DNA of 64,000 bases, from NCBI GenBank assembly GCA_021324975.1, contig JAJPIA010000058.1, positions 51,939 to 115,938 on the forward strand. The letters are read 5' to 3'. The translations under genes and the position numbers were made by a program. Positions 10,491 to 19,039 of the stretch are shown one piece after another. How positions within the stretch are numbered: position 1 is the first letter of the stretch; the number at the start of each line of letters is the position of its first letter. Under the pieces are notes generated by a model. It had not been told where the DNA came from. It was given only the letters and a program-made list of their open reading frames with translations, and searched no databases. The DNA is from Bacillota bacterium (GTDB lineage: Bacteria > Sysuimicrobiota > Sysuimicrobiia > Sysuimicrobiales > Segetimicrobiaceae).

Positions 10491-11182
10491 GCCGTCAACG
10501 CCTCGGGCCGGATGCCGAGCTCGCGCTCGAACCCGCGGCGTCCCTTGGGGGTCACGACGATGATCCGAGTGCCCGGCCTGCGGACGACCCACCCGTGCTC
10601 GACGGTCTGCGCCCAGAGGGCTGCCCCCAAGGCGCCGCCGAGATGGGCCCGGCGCTCGCTCCAGTCGCCGCACGCGACCGCAAACCGGCGACGTTCGCGC
10701 CGCACTTCGTCGAGGTTGATGCCAAGCTCGCTGAAGACCGTCTCGCCGGCCGGTCCGAGCGCCAGCGGCCCGCGATAGCGCGAAGCGGGGTGCACGATCG
10801 CCCGCCGGGCGACGAGGGTGTCGAAGATCGCGACGCCGAGCCGCCCGGCGAGGTGGTCGTAACACGTACGTGCGCGGGCCAGCGACGGCGACATCTCGAC
10901 TTTCACCCGATCGCGCCCGGCGAGCAGGCCGAGGGATTCCACGAGCTGCGCCACGGACGGGTCCGCGGCTTCATAGACCCGCTGCCGGCCGATCCGCGTG
11001 ACTGTGACCAATCCCTGCGCCCGCAGCACCGCGAGGTGGTTGGAGACGTTGGACTGGGCCTGCCCGGTGAGCAGGACGAGTTCAGAGACGGCGGCCGGCC
11101 CGTCGGTCAGGCGCTCCATGACGCGGAACCGCACCGGATCCGCGAGGGCTTGGGCGATGGTGGTTGGGCTCGGGCTCGACAT
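10487..11182 (-). CDS. ArsR-family winged-helix transcriptional regulator with extended C-terminus
   Basis: ALADPVRFRVMERLTDGPAAVSELVLLTGQAQSNVSNHLAVLRAQGLVTVTRIGRQRVY. Confidence 0.88.
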   Translation of the reverse strand: MSSPSPTTIAQALADPVRFRVMERLTDGPAAVSELVLLTGQAQSNVSNHLAVLRAQGLVTVTRIGRQRVYEAADPSVAQLVESLGLLAGRDRVKVEMSPSLARARTCYDHLAGRLGVAIFDTLVARRAIVHPASRYRGPLALGPAGETVFSELGINLDEVRRERRRFAVACGDWSERRAHLGGALGAALWAQTVEHGWVVRRPGTRIIVVTPKGRRGFERELGIRPEALTA

Positions 11183-11419
11183 CTACCACCAGAACCTGAT
11201 AGATACGCATCGTACAAATCACGATTCGATGATATGTTAGTGGACAATGCGGCGGATTGTCAATCACGGGCTGCTCGCGGCACGGACCTCGGCGCGGGCC
11301 CTCCCGTGGGGCTCAGTCGGTGCCCCTCGAGTGAGCGCCGTCACCTCGGCGGCCTGGAACCTGCTCGACCCCATCATCGACGGCCATGCGCCGCGCCCGG
11401 TGGACGCCGTGTCGATGCA

Positions 11420-11809
11420 TCACGGGCGAAGCAGCGTCGTGTCGAGTCCGAGCGCTTGCGTTTGACGATCCTCCGCGATGGGCCGCACCTCCACGCATCC
11501 AAACCGCGCGGCTGGAATTCGCGATGCGACCCGAATCGCTTCGTTGAGATCTGTCGCCTGGATGATGTAGTAGCCGCCGAGGTGCTCCTTGGTTTCCGCG
11601 AAAGGCCCGTCGGTAACCGAAACCCTGCCGTTGCGGATTCGAACCGTCACGGCCGTGTCCGGCGGCGTCAGCCGATTGGCGCCGGCGAAGTGGCCGCTCG
11701 CCTTAATGCTGTTCGTGAATTCCGCGTACTCTTGGAAGAGCTGCTCCCGATCCGGCTCCGGCATTCCCTCCATCATTGTCTCGGCGCAGATGAGGCACAG
11801 GTATTTCAT
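11420..11809 (-). CDS. YCII-related (DGPF) protein
   Basis: MKYLCLICAETM...DGPFAETKEHLGGYYIIQATDLNEAI...EVRPI. Confidence 0.88.
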   Translation of the reverse strand: MKYLCLICAETMMEGMPEPDREQLFQEYAEFTNSIKASGHFAGANRLTPPDTAVTVRIRNGRVSVTDGPFAETKEHLGGYYIIQATDLNEAIRVASRIPAARFGCVEVRPIAEDRQTQALGLDTTLLRP

Positions 11810-11821
11810 CGGCCGTGCGCC

Positions 11822-12340
11822 TCAAAACGCCCGGAGCGCCGGCGTGGGGACAAACACCGGTTGCTGCCCCGCCGCCCGCCTGGCGACAGCGGCTTCCCCT
11901 CCGTGAAACGCCTGGTGCATCGCGATCGTCAGCACGGCCTGGCCCACGGACGCGAATGCGGCTTCCAGGCCCGGCGGCGCCGTCTTCGTCGGTCGATCCA
12001 GGCCTTGATCGCCTAGTTCCTCGACAAATGCGACGGTCTTGGCGCGCAGCCGACGGTACGTCTCCAGAACCTCGTCGAAGCTCGGGTACGCGGCGGCCTC
12101 CGTCGTGGGCGTGGATCCCCAATCGAAGAGCGGCTTCCAATGCTCGACCGGATTCGGGGACCCGAACAGCATCTTGTGGAGTCGGCCCTCCGCCACGGTC
12201 AGATGCCCTAGGACCCACATCGCGTGATTGCCGCCGTATGGACCGGGCTGCACGAACGGCGCCTCCTTCATCGTCTCCAGGAGCCGGACGCTTTGATCAG
12301 AAAAGTTCAGCGCTCCGCGAACCGCGTCGATCCCCTTCAT
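11822..12340 (-). CDS. DinB-like superfamily protein
   Basis: HAMWVLGHLTVAEGRLHKMLFG...MHQAFHGGE. Confidence 0.8.
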   Translation of the reverse strand: MKGIDAVRGALNFSDQSVRLLETMKEAPFVQPGPYGGNHAMWVLGHLTVAEGRLHKMLFGSPNPVEHWKPLFDWGSTPTTEAAAYPSFDEVLETYRRLRAKTVAFVEELGDQGLDRPTKTAPPGLEAAFASVGQAVLTIAMHQAFHGGEAAVARRAAGQQPVFVPTPALRAF

Positions 12341-12712
12341 GGTCCCATCTCCCTTCCCTTGGATTGCCTCCGGTGGTTAGTCGCTCGGGACGCCCCCCAA
12401 TCGACACGCTGGCCGTCGTCCCGCACAGGCTCAGCCCACGCCGCTCGGGCTGCGCGCCGTGAGATGCAGGGATCGTTGTCCTGGCCGTTTGCAGGCTTCC
12501 CGCCGGTCGCTCTGGCGATGCAAGAATGCGGCAATCGCACGACAGATCTGCGGCTGAGTCGATGCGGGATGCCTCGAACGGACGAATCCGTCGTGATATC
12601 GGCAGGACTTCGCCCGCGCACGGGCGATTCTAAGGCGAGCGAACACCGTCCCGGCGCGTCGCGCTGGGCGCGAGGAGGCAAGCCGGCGGCGTTACACCCC
12701 ACGCGAACAGGC

Positions 12713-12784
12713 CGATAAGGGCAAACCTGGGGTAACCCAGGGACGCAAAGCCACCGGACCTCCCACGAGGTTAGCGGGGCCGCC
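12713..12784 (+). ncRNA. Cyclic di-GMP-I (GEMM) riboswitch
   Basis: GGGCAAACC-[CUGGG-GUAA-CCCAG]-GGACGCAAAGCCACCGGACCU...AGGUUAGCGGGGCCGCC matches GEMM-I conserved blocks; ahead of a GGDEF gene. Confidence 0.87.
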
Positions 12785-12785
12785 G

Positions 12786-12817
12786 AAGCCGGACAGCTAG
12801 ATACGTCCCGGCTTTTT
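12786..12817 (+). terminator. Intrinsic terminator / riboswitch expression platform
   Basis: AAGCCGGAC-loop-GTCCCGGCTT followed by TTTTT between aptamer and GGDEF start. Confidence 0.75.
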
Positions 12818-12838
12818 GTGTTGGTTGCGGGAGGTTAT

Positions 12839-13861
12839 GTGGTGACCGCGTCCCACGAGGTACGCGAGGCCTCTGTATTCAGGTTTCTGGCGGCGCTCGT
12901 CGGGGATCTGACCACGGTGCGGGACCTCTCTCAACTGGTCGAGCGGACCCTCGAGGGCCTGCGCCGCGAAGTCGGATTTCATTCCGCCACCATCGCGCTC
13001 ACCGACGATCACGATCCGAATGTGCTGAGGATCGTCGGCAGCGCGGGGTTGGGCCGGGCACTGCACGGGACAGAGACCTCGCGGCCCTCCGGCTACGCGT
13101 GGCGGGCGGTGACGGCCCGGCGCCCGCTGTATCTCCCCGATACGTGCGGGCGGCACGGTGGGAGCCCGTGCATCCGCTCATCCGTGTATGCGCCGCTCCT
13201 CGCGGATGGAGAGGCCATCGGCGCGCTGGCTGTGCACGCGCCGTTCGTCGGCGCGTTTTCGGCGGACGACGTCGCTCGCCTGAGCACGCTCGGCGAGTAC
13301 GCCGGGCGCATGTTTGCGATCGTGCGGCTGCAACACCGGCTTCGGAGCCTCGCGAACACCGACCCCCTCACCGACCTGCCCAACCGGCGGCATTTTCTCT
13401 CCGAGCTCGACCGGGAGCTGGCCAGGTGCCACCGCACCGCCGCGCCGCTCGCGGTGGCGCTCATCGACCTCGACGGCTTCAAGCAACTCAACGACGCCCA
13501 CGGCCACGCCGCGGGAGACATGGCGCTCGTCCAGGTGGCCCGAATCCTGGAAAGCCGCGTGCGCGCCTCCGATGTGCTGGCGCGCTTCGGCGGCGACGAG
13601 TTCGCCATGCTCCTGCGCGACACCGATCACCGCACGCCAGCGGTGCTCCGGGATCTCTCTGCGGCGCCGCTTCGGCTCGGCCTCCGCGTCGGGGAGTGCG
13701 CGCTCAGCGTCTCTTGGGGCGCCGCGTCGCGTCCGACCGACGGGGAGAGCCCCGAAGCGCTCCTCCGCACCGCCGACGTTCGATTGTACGCAATGAAGCG
13801 GCTCCGGAGCGCCGGTCGCCGCCCGCGTCACGAACCGGCGGCTTTTGGCACGACACGGTAG
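12839..13861 (+). CDS. GAF-GGDEF diguanylate cyclase
   Basis: GAF-like N-terminus; DPLTDLPNRRHFLSELD...FGGDEFAMLL. GTG start at 12839 or 12842 after GGGAGG. Confidence 0.92.
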   Translation: MVTASHEVREASVFRFLAALVGDLTTVRDLSQLVERTLEGLRREVGFHSATIALTDDHDPNVLRIVGSAGLGRALHGTETSRPSGYAWRAVTARRPLYLPDTCGRHGGSPCIRSSVYAPLLADGEAIGALAVHAPFVGAFSADDVARLSTLGEYAGRMFAIVRLQHRLRSLANTDPLTDLPNRRHFLSELDRELARCHRTAAPLAVALIDLDGFKQLNDAHGHAAGDMALVQVARILESRVRASDVLARFGGDEFAMLLRDTDHRTPAVLRDLSAAPLRLGLRVGECALSVSWGAASRPTDGESPEALLRTADVRLYAMKRLRSAGRRPRHEPAAFGTTR

Positions 13862-13909
13862 GCGCCATGTCGTTCCAGCCCGCGTGGTCGCCGAGACCGG
13901 TGACAAAGG

Positions 13910-14209
13910 ATGCGAGCAATGGCAAAGGACGGATGCCGGGAGCCCGCTCCGGTGACGCAGGGATGGTATCTGTACGCCATCAGCATCGTCGCGAGCCCGA
14001 CCGGCGGCTACGAGTGGCGCGTCCTCCGAGCGCCGGAGCACGCAGGGAAGGACCTGCCGGCGGCGGAGCCCGTGGTGGTGAGTCGCGGCACCGCGGGCAA
14101 CTGCGACGAGGCGAAGCGGCGGTCCGCCGCGGCACGGGCGACGATGATGGCGCAGTATCGGGGCCGCGACGCGCTCTGGCCGGGGGCAGATACCGCCCGA
14201 GGAGCGTGA
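13910..14209 (+). CDS. Hypothetical protein
   Basis: ORF in correct spacing between neighbours; no recognised domain. Confidence 0.4.
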   Translation: MRAMAKDGCREPAPVTQGWYLYAISIVASPTGGYEWRVLRAPEHAGKDLPAAEPVVVSRGTAGNCDEAKRRSAAARATMMAQYRGRDALWPGADTARGA

Positions 14210-14303
14210 TCCGCCCCCCCAGACGCGGACGCCGCAGGAGTTTGTCAACCGGCCGCCCGAATACTCCGACGACTTGACGTCGTGACGCCGCGGGGGGCCC
14301 AGC

Positions 14304-14750
14304 ATGCTGCGAGAGTTTCGCGACTTCGTGATGCGCGGCAATGTGTTGGACATGGCCGTGGGCATCGTCATCGGCCTGGCTTTCGGCCGGATCGTGACAT
14401 CCCTCGTCAACGACATCATCATGCCGCCGATCGGGCTGGCCTTGAAGGGCATCGATTTCGCAAATCTCTTCGTGGCGCTGCGCGGCGGGCCGTACGCATC
14501 GCTCGCCGCGGCGCGGGCCGCGGGCGCGCCGACGGTCAACTACGGCACGTTCTTCAACACCATCATCGAGTTCCTCATCATCGCATTCGTGATCTTCCTG
14601 ATGCTCCGGGGCCTCACGCGGCTGCAGCGCCCCGCGGCGCCGGCGGCCGCGACGACACGGGAGTGCCCGTACTGCCTGTCCACGATCCCGCTCAAGGCGA
14701 CGCGGTGCGCCTACTGCACCGCGGAGGTGCGGCCGGTCGGGGCGGCGTAG
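14304..14750 (+). CDS. mscL: Large-conductance mechanosensitive channel with C-terminal zinc ribbon
   Basis: MLREFRDFVMRGNVLDMAVGIVIGLAFGRIVTSLVNDIIMPPIG; tail CPYCLSTIPLKATRCAYC. Confidence 0.95.
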   Translation: MLREFRDFVMRGNVLDMAVGIVIGLAFGRIVTSLVNDIIMPPIGLALKGIDFANLFVALRGGPYASLAAARAAGAPTVNYGTFFNTIIEFLIIAFVIFLMLRGLTRLQRPAAPAAATTRECPYCLSTIPLKATRCAYCTAEVRPVGAA

Positions 14751-14751
14751 T

Positions 14752-15753
14752 GTGGCGCTCAGAGTCGGTATCCTGGGCGCCGGGTTCATCGGGCGCATCC
14801 ACGCGCTCAACCTCCGCCGTGACGAGCGGGTGGCAGTCGTCGGCGTCGCCGACGCGGTGCCCGAGGCGGCCGCGCGGCTCGCTGCGGAGGTGGAGGCGAC
14901 GCCGCTCGGCGGTCTCGACGCGCTCCTGGATCTGGGTGTCGACGCGGTCTACGTGACGACCCCGAATACGCACCACGTGGAGCCCGTGGTGCGCGCGCTG
15001 GAACACGGCGTCCATGTGTTTTCCGAAAAGCCGATGGCCACGTCGCTCGAAGGCGCACGGGCGATCCGAGCGGCCGCCGGCCGTGCCAGGGGCATCTATC
15101 AGATCGGGTTCAACCGCCGCTTTGCCGACGTCTACCGCTTCGCCAAGCGCTTCATCGACGAGGGCCGCCTCACGCCGTTGGCCGCACAACTCAAGCACAA
15201 CCGTGGCGAGCTCCAACACCCGGCATGGACCGCGGACGCCGGGGTGACGGGCGGCTATCTCTATGAGACCCCGGTCCACCTGTTCGATATGACCCGGTTT
15301 CTGTTCGGCGACGTCGCGGTGATCCAGGGGTTCGCCCGCCAAGCGGTCTACCGGGAACTCGACGACTTTGCCATGGTGCTCGCCTGCCGCGGCGGCGTGA
15401 TCGCCACCGTGACAAGCGTCGCGCACGCCACGTGGTTGTTCCCGTCCGAGCGGGTCGAGGTGTACGGGTCCCACGCCACCGTGGTGACCGAGGAGTTGGA
15501 GCGCGCCGCATTCAGCCCGGGACCGCGGGACCCCGCCGAAGGCATCGACTGCGCGGCCATGGCGTTCGAGCACAAGTGGGGATACGTGATGGAGGACCGT
15601 CTCTTCGTGGACGCGGCGCTCGGCGAGCGACCGCCGGCCGTGACCGCGGACGACGGGTATCGCGCGACCGAGCTCGTGGAGGCCAGCTATCGGGCCGCGC
15701 GGGAGCGCCGCGCGATCACGCTGCCGCTGCCGGCGCCGGCCGGGTCGGGATGA
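14752..15753 (+). CDS. Gfo/Idh/MocA-family oxidoreductase
   Basis: VGILGAGFIGRIHALNLRR Rossmann motif; VFSEKPMA EKP motif. Confidence 0.92.
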   Translation: MALRVGILGAGFIGRIHALNLRRDERVAVVGVADAVPEAAARLAAEVEATPLGGLDALLDLGVDAVYVTTPNTHHVEPVVRALEHGVHVFSEKPMATSLEGARAIRAAAGRARGIYQIGFNRRFADVYRFAKRFIDEGRLTPLAAQLKHNRGELQHPAWTADAGVTGGYLYETPVHLFDMTRFLFGDVAVIQGFARQAVYRELDDFAMVLACRGGVIATVTSVAHATWLFPSERVEVYGSHATVVTEELERAAFSPGPRDPAEGIDCAAMAFEHKWGYVMEDRLFVDAALGERPPAVTADDGYRATELVEASYRAARERRAITLPLPAPAGSG

Positions 15754-15775
15754 TCCTGCCGCCGGGACGCCGACC

Positions 15776-16447
15776 CTATGGCGCAGAGGCGCCCCGGCCT
15801 GTCGGTTCCACCTCGTAGACGACCACGGCGAGCGTCGTCGGGTTCCAGCCGTTACACGGGTTGCGTTCCTGCGGGCAGTTGGAGATCGCGACGACAAGAT
15901 CGAGGTTCGCCCGCAGGTCGAGGTAGTCCCCGGGCTTCGAGGCGGGCTCCTGGATCGCAGTCCTGCCGTCCGCCGAAACCGGCGTGTTCATGAAGATATT
16001 GAACGAATAGGGGATCTCGGCCATTGGGATGGCGTAGGGCCGAAGCGCCCGCTCAAAATTGCTGCGGCAGTTCGGTGTGCCGCGCACGCCATAACGAAAC
16101 GCATTTGTATATTCGCTGCACGAGCCGCTGATGAGATCGTGCACGCCGCACGTGTCCGTGCCGAGGGTCATGAGTTGCGTCGCCTTGGTGGAGAAGAGAT
16201 GGTGGCCGGTCCGCAGGAACAGCGTGCCGTTCAGCAGTTGGGTGTTCTCGGGTGACAGTTTGTCCGCGTGGTCGTGCAGGTTGAAGCAGATGAAGTCGGC
16301 CACCTGCTTCCCCTCGAGATCGATGACGCGGCACACCTGGCCGGTCCGCATCGTGAATGCCATGCCGCCACGCGGTGCGATGACCTCCTGCCAGGCGATC
16401 AGGGATGGCTCGATCCCGGGATGCTCGGTTCTGGCGGGACGTTCCAT
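15776..16447 (-). CDS. DUF1989 / urea carboxylase-associated family protein
   Basis: GQVCRVIDLEGKQVADFICFNLHDHADKLSPENTQLLNGT...DTCGVHDLISGSCS. Confidence 0.88.
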   Translation of the reverse strand: MERPARTEHPGIEPSLIAWQEVIAPRGGMAFTMRTGQVCRVIDLEGKQVADFICFNLHDHADKLSPENTQLLNGTLFLRTGHHLFSTKATQLMTLGTDTCGVHDLISGSCSEYTNAFRYGVRGTPNCRSNFERALRPYAIPMAEIPYSFNIFMNTPVSADGRTAIQEPASKPGDYLDLRANLDLVVAISNCPQERNPCNGWNPTTLAVVVYEVEPTGRGASAP

Positions 16448-16470
16448 GGGCGCACCACCCGCTCGTTAGG

Positions 16471-16507
16471 ATCACCGACCAGTCACGTTGGTATCACGGA
16501 CCGGTCA
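16471..16507. promoter_or_regulatory. Direct repeat, operator-like, upstream of DUF1989 gene
   Basis: ATCACCGACCAGTCA (16471-16485) and ATCACGGACCGGTCA (16493-16507), 22-bp period, 13/15 identical. Confidence 0.45.
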
Positions 16508-16563
16508 TAGCGTGCACGGCGCGCCTTCGGCGGTCCCGGCGGCGCTTCCTGCCCGCCCGGCGT

Positions 16564-16606
16564 GTTGCAAACCGTTGCAAACGCGCGGTTTGAAACTAAC
16601 CGCGCG
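16564..16606. promoter_or_regulatory. Tandem GTTGCAAAC repeats plus perfect inverted repeat
   Basis: GTTGCAAAC at 16564 and 16574 (10-bp period), then CGCGCGGTT-TGAAACT-AACCGCGCG (16582-16606). Confidence 0.5.
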
Positions 16607-16678
16607 TGGGCATAAACTGGACGAGTTGTGAGGGGGATTCTCGAGCTCAGAGGAACAATCGGAAGGGAGGAGAGCAGG

Positions 16679-16909
16679 ATGCGCAAGTTCGCAATTGTCG
16701 CGGTGGGCGCGCTGCTGGCGTCGGCGGTGTTGACCGGGGTCGCGTCCGCTCAGCAGTATCCGAGCGTGGCTAATCTCCAGGCATTCAGTGCTCAGACGAA
16801 TTACATGTCGTTGCCCGGGTACCTCCGCTATCTCGTGAACCAGCAGTCGGGCCAGTGGCTCACCTACCAGGAGGCCAGCCGGGTCGTTCAGCAGCAAAAG
16901 GGCCAGTAG
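16679..16909 (+). CDS. Small secreted protein
   Basis: MRKFAIVAVGALLASAVLTGVASAQQ signal peptide; RBS GGAGAGC upstream; strong terminator downstream. Confidence 0.75.
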   Translation: MRKFAIVAVGALLASAVLTGVASAQQYPSVANLQAFSAQTNYMSLPGYLRYLVNQQSGQWLTYQEASRVVQQQKGQ

Positions 16910-16933
16910 CGCGCGTCCGCAACCGGGAGCGGC

Positions 16934-16966
16934 ACAGGGAGGGCGAGAGCCCTCCCTGTTTTTTTT
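16934..16966 (+). terminator. Strong intrinsic terminator
   Basis: ACAGGGAGGGC-GAGA-GCCCTCCCTGT followed by eight T. Confidence 0.9.
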
Positions 16967-17084
16967 GGGTTTCGTTGATGGCGTTTAGTTGATGGCAGTC
17001 TGAAGGTGCGGGCGCATCCGCGGGCCGCCGGCAAGGCGCCGCCCGGACGAGGGACCCAGGCATCGTGGAAAGAATACTTTACAT

Positions 17085-18215
17085 ATGCCGCCCACAGGGC
17101 TCCACAACGACGTGCACCGCTGGCGGACAAGGGCCGGGCTGTCTCAGCGGGAACTGGCGGCGCACGTGGGCACGTCGCGCCAGACGCTCAATGCGATCGA
17201 GGCCGGGCGGACGGTGCCCGGGACGGCACTGGCGCTGCGCCTGGGCGCGGCGCTCGGCGCCCGCGTCGAAGATCTGTTCCAGATGCCGGGCCGGGTGGTC
17301 GAGGTCCCCGCGCGGTTGGCGGTTCCGCGTGTGCACGGGTCGGGACCGTTGCGGGTCACATTGGCGGCCCAGAAGAGAGGGCTCACGGCGATACCCCTGG
17401 CGGGAGAGTTGGCGCCGGGGGCGTGGTTGCAGGGTGCGGACGGCGTCCTGTGCTCGCGGCGCGGCCGGCGCGTCCGGGTGCGATTGTTCGAGCCGGCATC
17501 GCCGCTCGCCGAAACGGTAGTCGTCGCCGGGTGCGACCCAACCCTGCCGCTGGTCGCCGGCCACTTCGAGCGGGCACATCCACAGTACCGGGTGGCCTGG
17601 CTCCCGGCCGGCAGCCACCGTGCGCTGGAGTGGTTGCGCGACGGGACCGCGCAGATCGCCGGCGTGCACCTCCGTGATCCCAGGACCGGGCAGGACAACA
17701 TCCCGCTCGTGCGGCGGACGCTCAAGGACCGCCGCGTCGTGGTGATGGCGTTTGTGAGCTGGGAGCAGGGGTTGATCGTGGCGCCCGGCAACCCGCGCGG
17801 CGTGCATGACGTCGGCGATCTCGGGCGCGCGGGAGTAACCATCATCAACCGCGAACGCGGGAGCGGCGCCCGCGCCGTACTCGACGCCGCGCTGTCCGCG
17901 CACGGTATCGAGCCCAATACGATCCACGGATACGCGCGGCTCGCGCCGTCGCATCTGGCCGTCGCGCAGGCCGTGGCGCTCAGGTTGGTCGATGCCGGCA
18001 TCGGGGTGCGCGCGGCGGCCCTGGCCTTTGGGCTCGACTTCATCCCGCTGCAGCAGGAGCGGTATGACCTTGTGATGCCGGCCGCCGTGGCCTCGCGTCC
18101 CGCCGTGCACGCCTTGCTCGACACGGTCCGGCGCCGAGGCGTGCGCGCAGAGCTCGCCGCGGTTGGCGAGTACGATACGGCTCGGCTGGGGACGACGCTG
18201 GCTGTCCTGCCGTGA
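17085..18215 (+). CDS. Xre-type HTH fused to periplasmic-binding-protein-like domain (molybdate/tungstate-type sensor)
   Basis: RTRAGLSQRELAAHVGTSRQTLNAIEAGRTVPG then PBP-like VVVAGCDPTLPLVAGHFERAHP...GIRAAALAFGLDFIPL; no signal peptide. Confidence 0.85.
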   Translation: MPPTGLHNDVHRWRTRAGLSQRELAAHVGTSRQTLNAIEAGRTVPGTALALRLGAALGARVEDLFQMPGRVVEVPARLAVPRVHGSGPLRVTLAAQKRGLTAIPLAGELAPGAWLQGADGVLCSRRGRRVRVRLFEPASPLAETVVVAGCDPTLPLVAGHFERAHPQYRVAWLPAGSHRALEWLRDGTAQIAGVHLRDPRTGQDNIPLVRRTLKDRRVVVMAFVSWEQGLIVAPGNPRGVHDVGDLGRAGVTIINRERGSGARAVLDAALSAHGIEPNTIHGYARLAPSHLAVAQAVALRLVDAGIGVRAAALAFGLDFIPLQQERYDLVMPAAVASRPAVHALLDTVRRRGVRAELAAVGEYDTARLGTTLAVLP

Positions 18216-19039
18216 GCGAACGCGGGTGGCTGGTCGGCGCCTCGGGCGCGCGTCACCGCCCCGGCGTGCCCTGGCCGCTCAGCCTCGCCGGGGTGCTCCT
18301 CGTGGCCTATCTCGTCGTCCCGTTCGTATTCGGCCTGGCCTCGCTGGATACGACGGCGATCACGGGGGCCATCCGCGGCGCGGCGACGGCCGGCGCCGCC
18401 GAGGTCTCGGCGGTGACGGCGACCGTGGCAACCCTGGTCGTCGTGGTGCTGGGGGTGCCACTGGCGTACGTGCTGGCACGCGCCGAGTTCGTTGGGAAGC
18501 CCATCGTCACGGCGCTCGTCTATCTACCGCTGGTGATTCCGCCGCTCGTCGGCGGCGTATTGCTGCTCGACACCTTCGGGCCGTACACGCCGTTGGGGGC
18601 CTGGCTCGGCGCTCGAGGCGTGGCGATCACCGATGCGCCCGCGGGCATCGTGCTCGCGCAGGTCTTCGTCGCGGCGCCGTACCTCGTCGTCGCGTCCCGC
18701 GTCGCGTTCGAGGCGGTCGAGCCGTCCTTCGAGCAGGTGTCGTACGCGCTCGGGAGGCCGCCGCTCGTGACGTTTCTGCGTGTCTCCTTGCCGCTGGCCT
18801 GGCCGGGCATTCTGGCTGGCGTGCCGCTCGCGTGGCTGCGCGCGCTCGGCGAATTTGGGGCCACGATCATGGTGGCCTACCACCCCACAACCCTGCCCGT
18901 CTACCTCTTCGTGCAATTCGGCGCCCAGGGGCTCCACGAAGCCCTTCCGGTCGCCCTCGTGCTCGTCGTGCTCGGCGCGGTCGCGGTGGCCGTGGTACAG
19001 GCCGCGGGTGTGCGCGGCCGCAGCCAGGGAGTGTCCTGA
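18212..19039 (+). CDS. Molybdate/tungstate-type ABC transporter permease (ModB/TupB-like)
   Basis: LPLVIPPLVGGVLLLDTFGPYTPLGAWLG, EFGATIMVAY motif. Confidence 0.88.
   Translation: MSERGWLVGASGARHRPGVPWPLSLAGVLLVAYLVVPFVFGLASLDTTAITGAIRGAATAGAAEVSAVTATVATLVVVVLGVPLAYVLARAEFVGKPIVTALVYLPLVIPPLVGGVLLLDTFGPYTPLGAWLGARGVAITDAPAGIVLAQVFVAAPYLVVASRVAFEAVEPSFEQVSYALGRPPLVTFLRVSLPLAWPGILAGVPLAWLRALGEFGATIMVAYHPTTLPVYLFVQFGAQGLHEALPVALVLVVLGAVAVAVVQAAGVRGRSQGVS

Noticed and set aside
11190-11240. Dyad upstream of ArsR gene (GATACGCATCGT...ACGATTCGATGATAT)
   Set aside because: Only about 10 of 15 positions symmetric; plausible autoregulatory operator but too weak to list.
10352-12016. 554-aa plus-strand ORF
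   Set aside because: Antisense shadow across EamA, ArsR and YCII genes; no motif.
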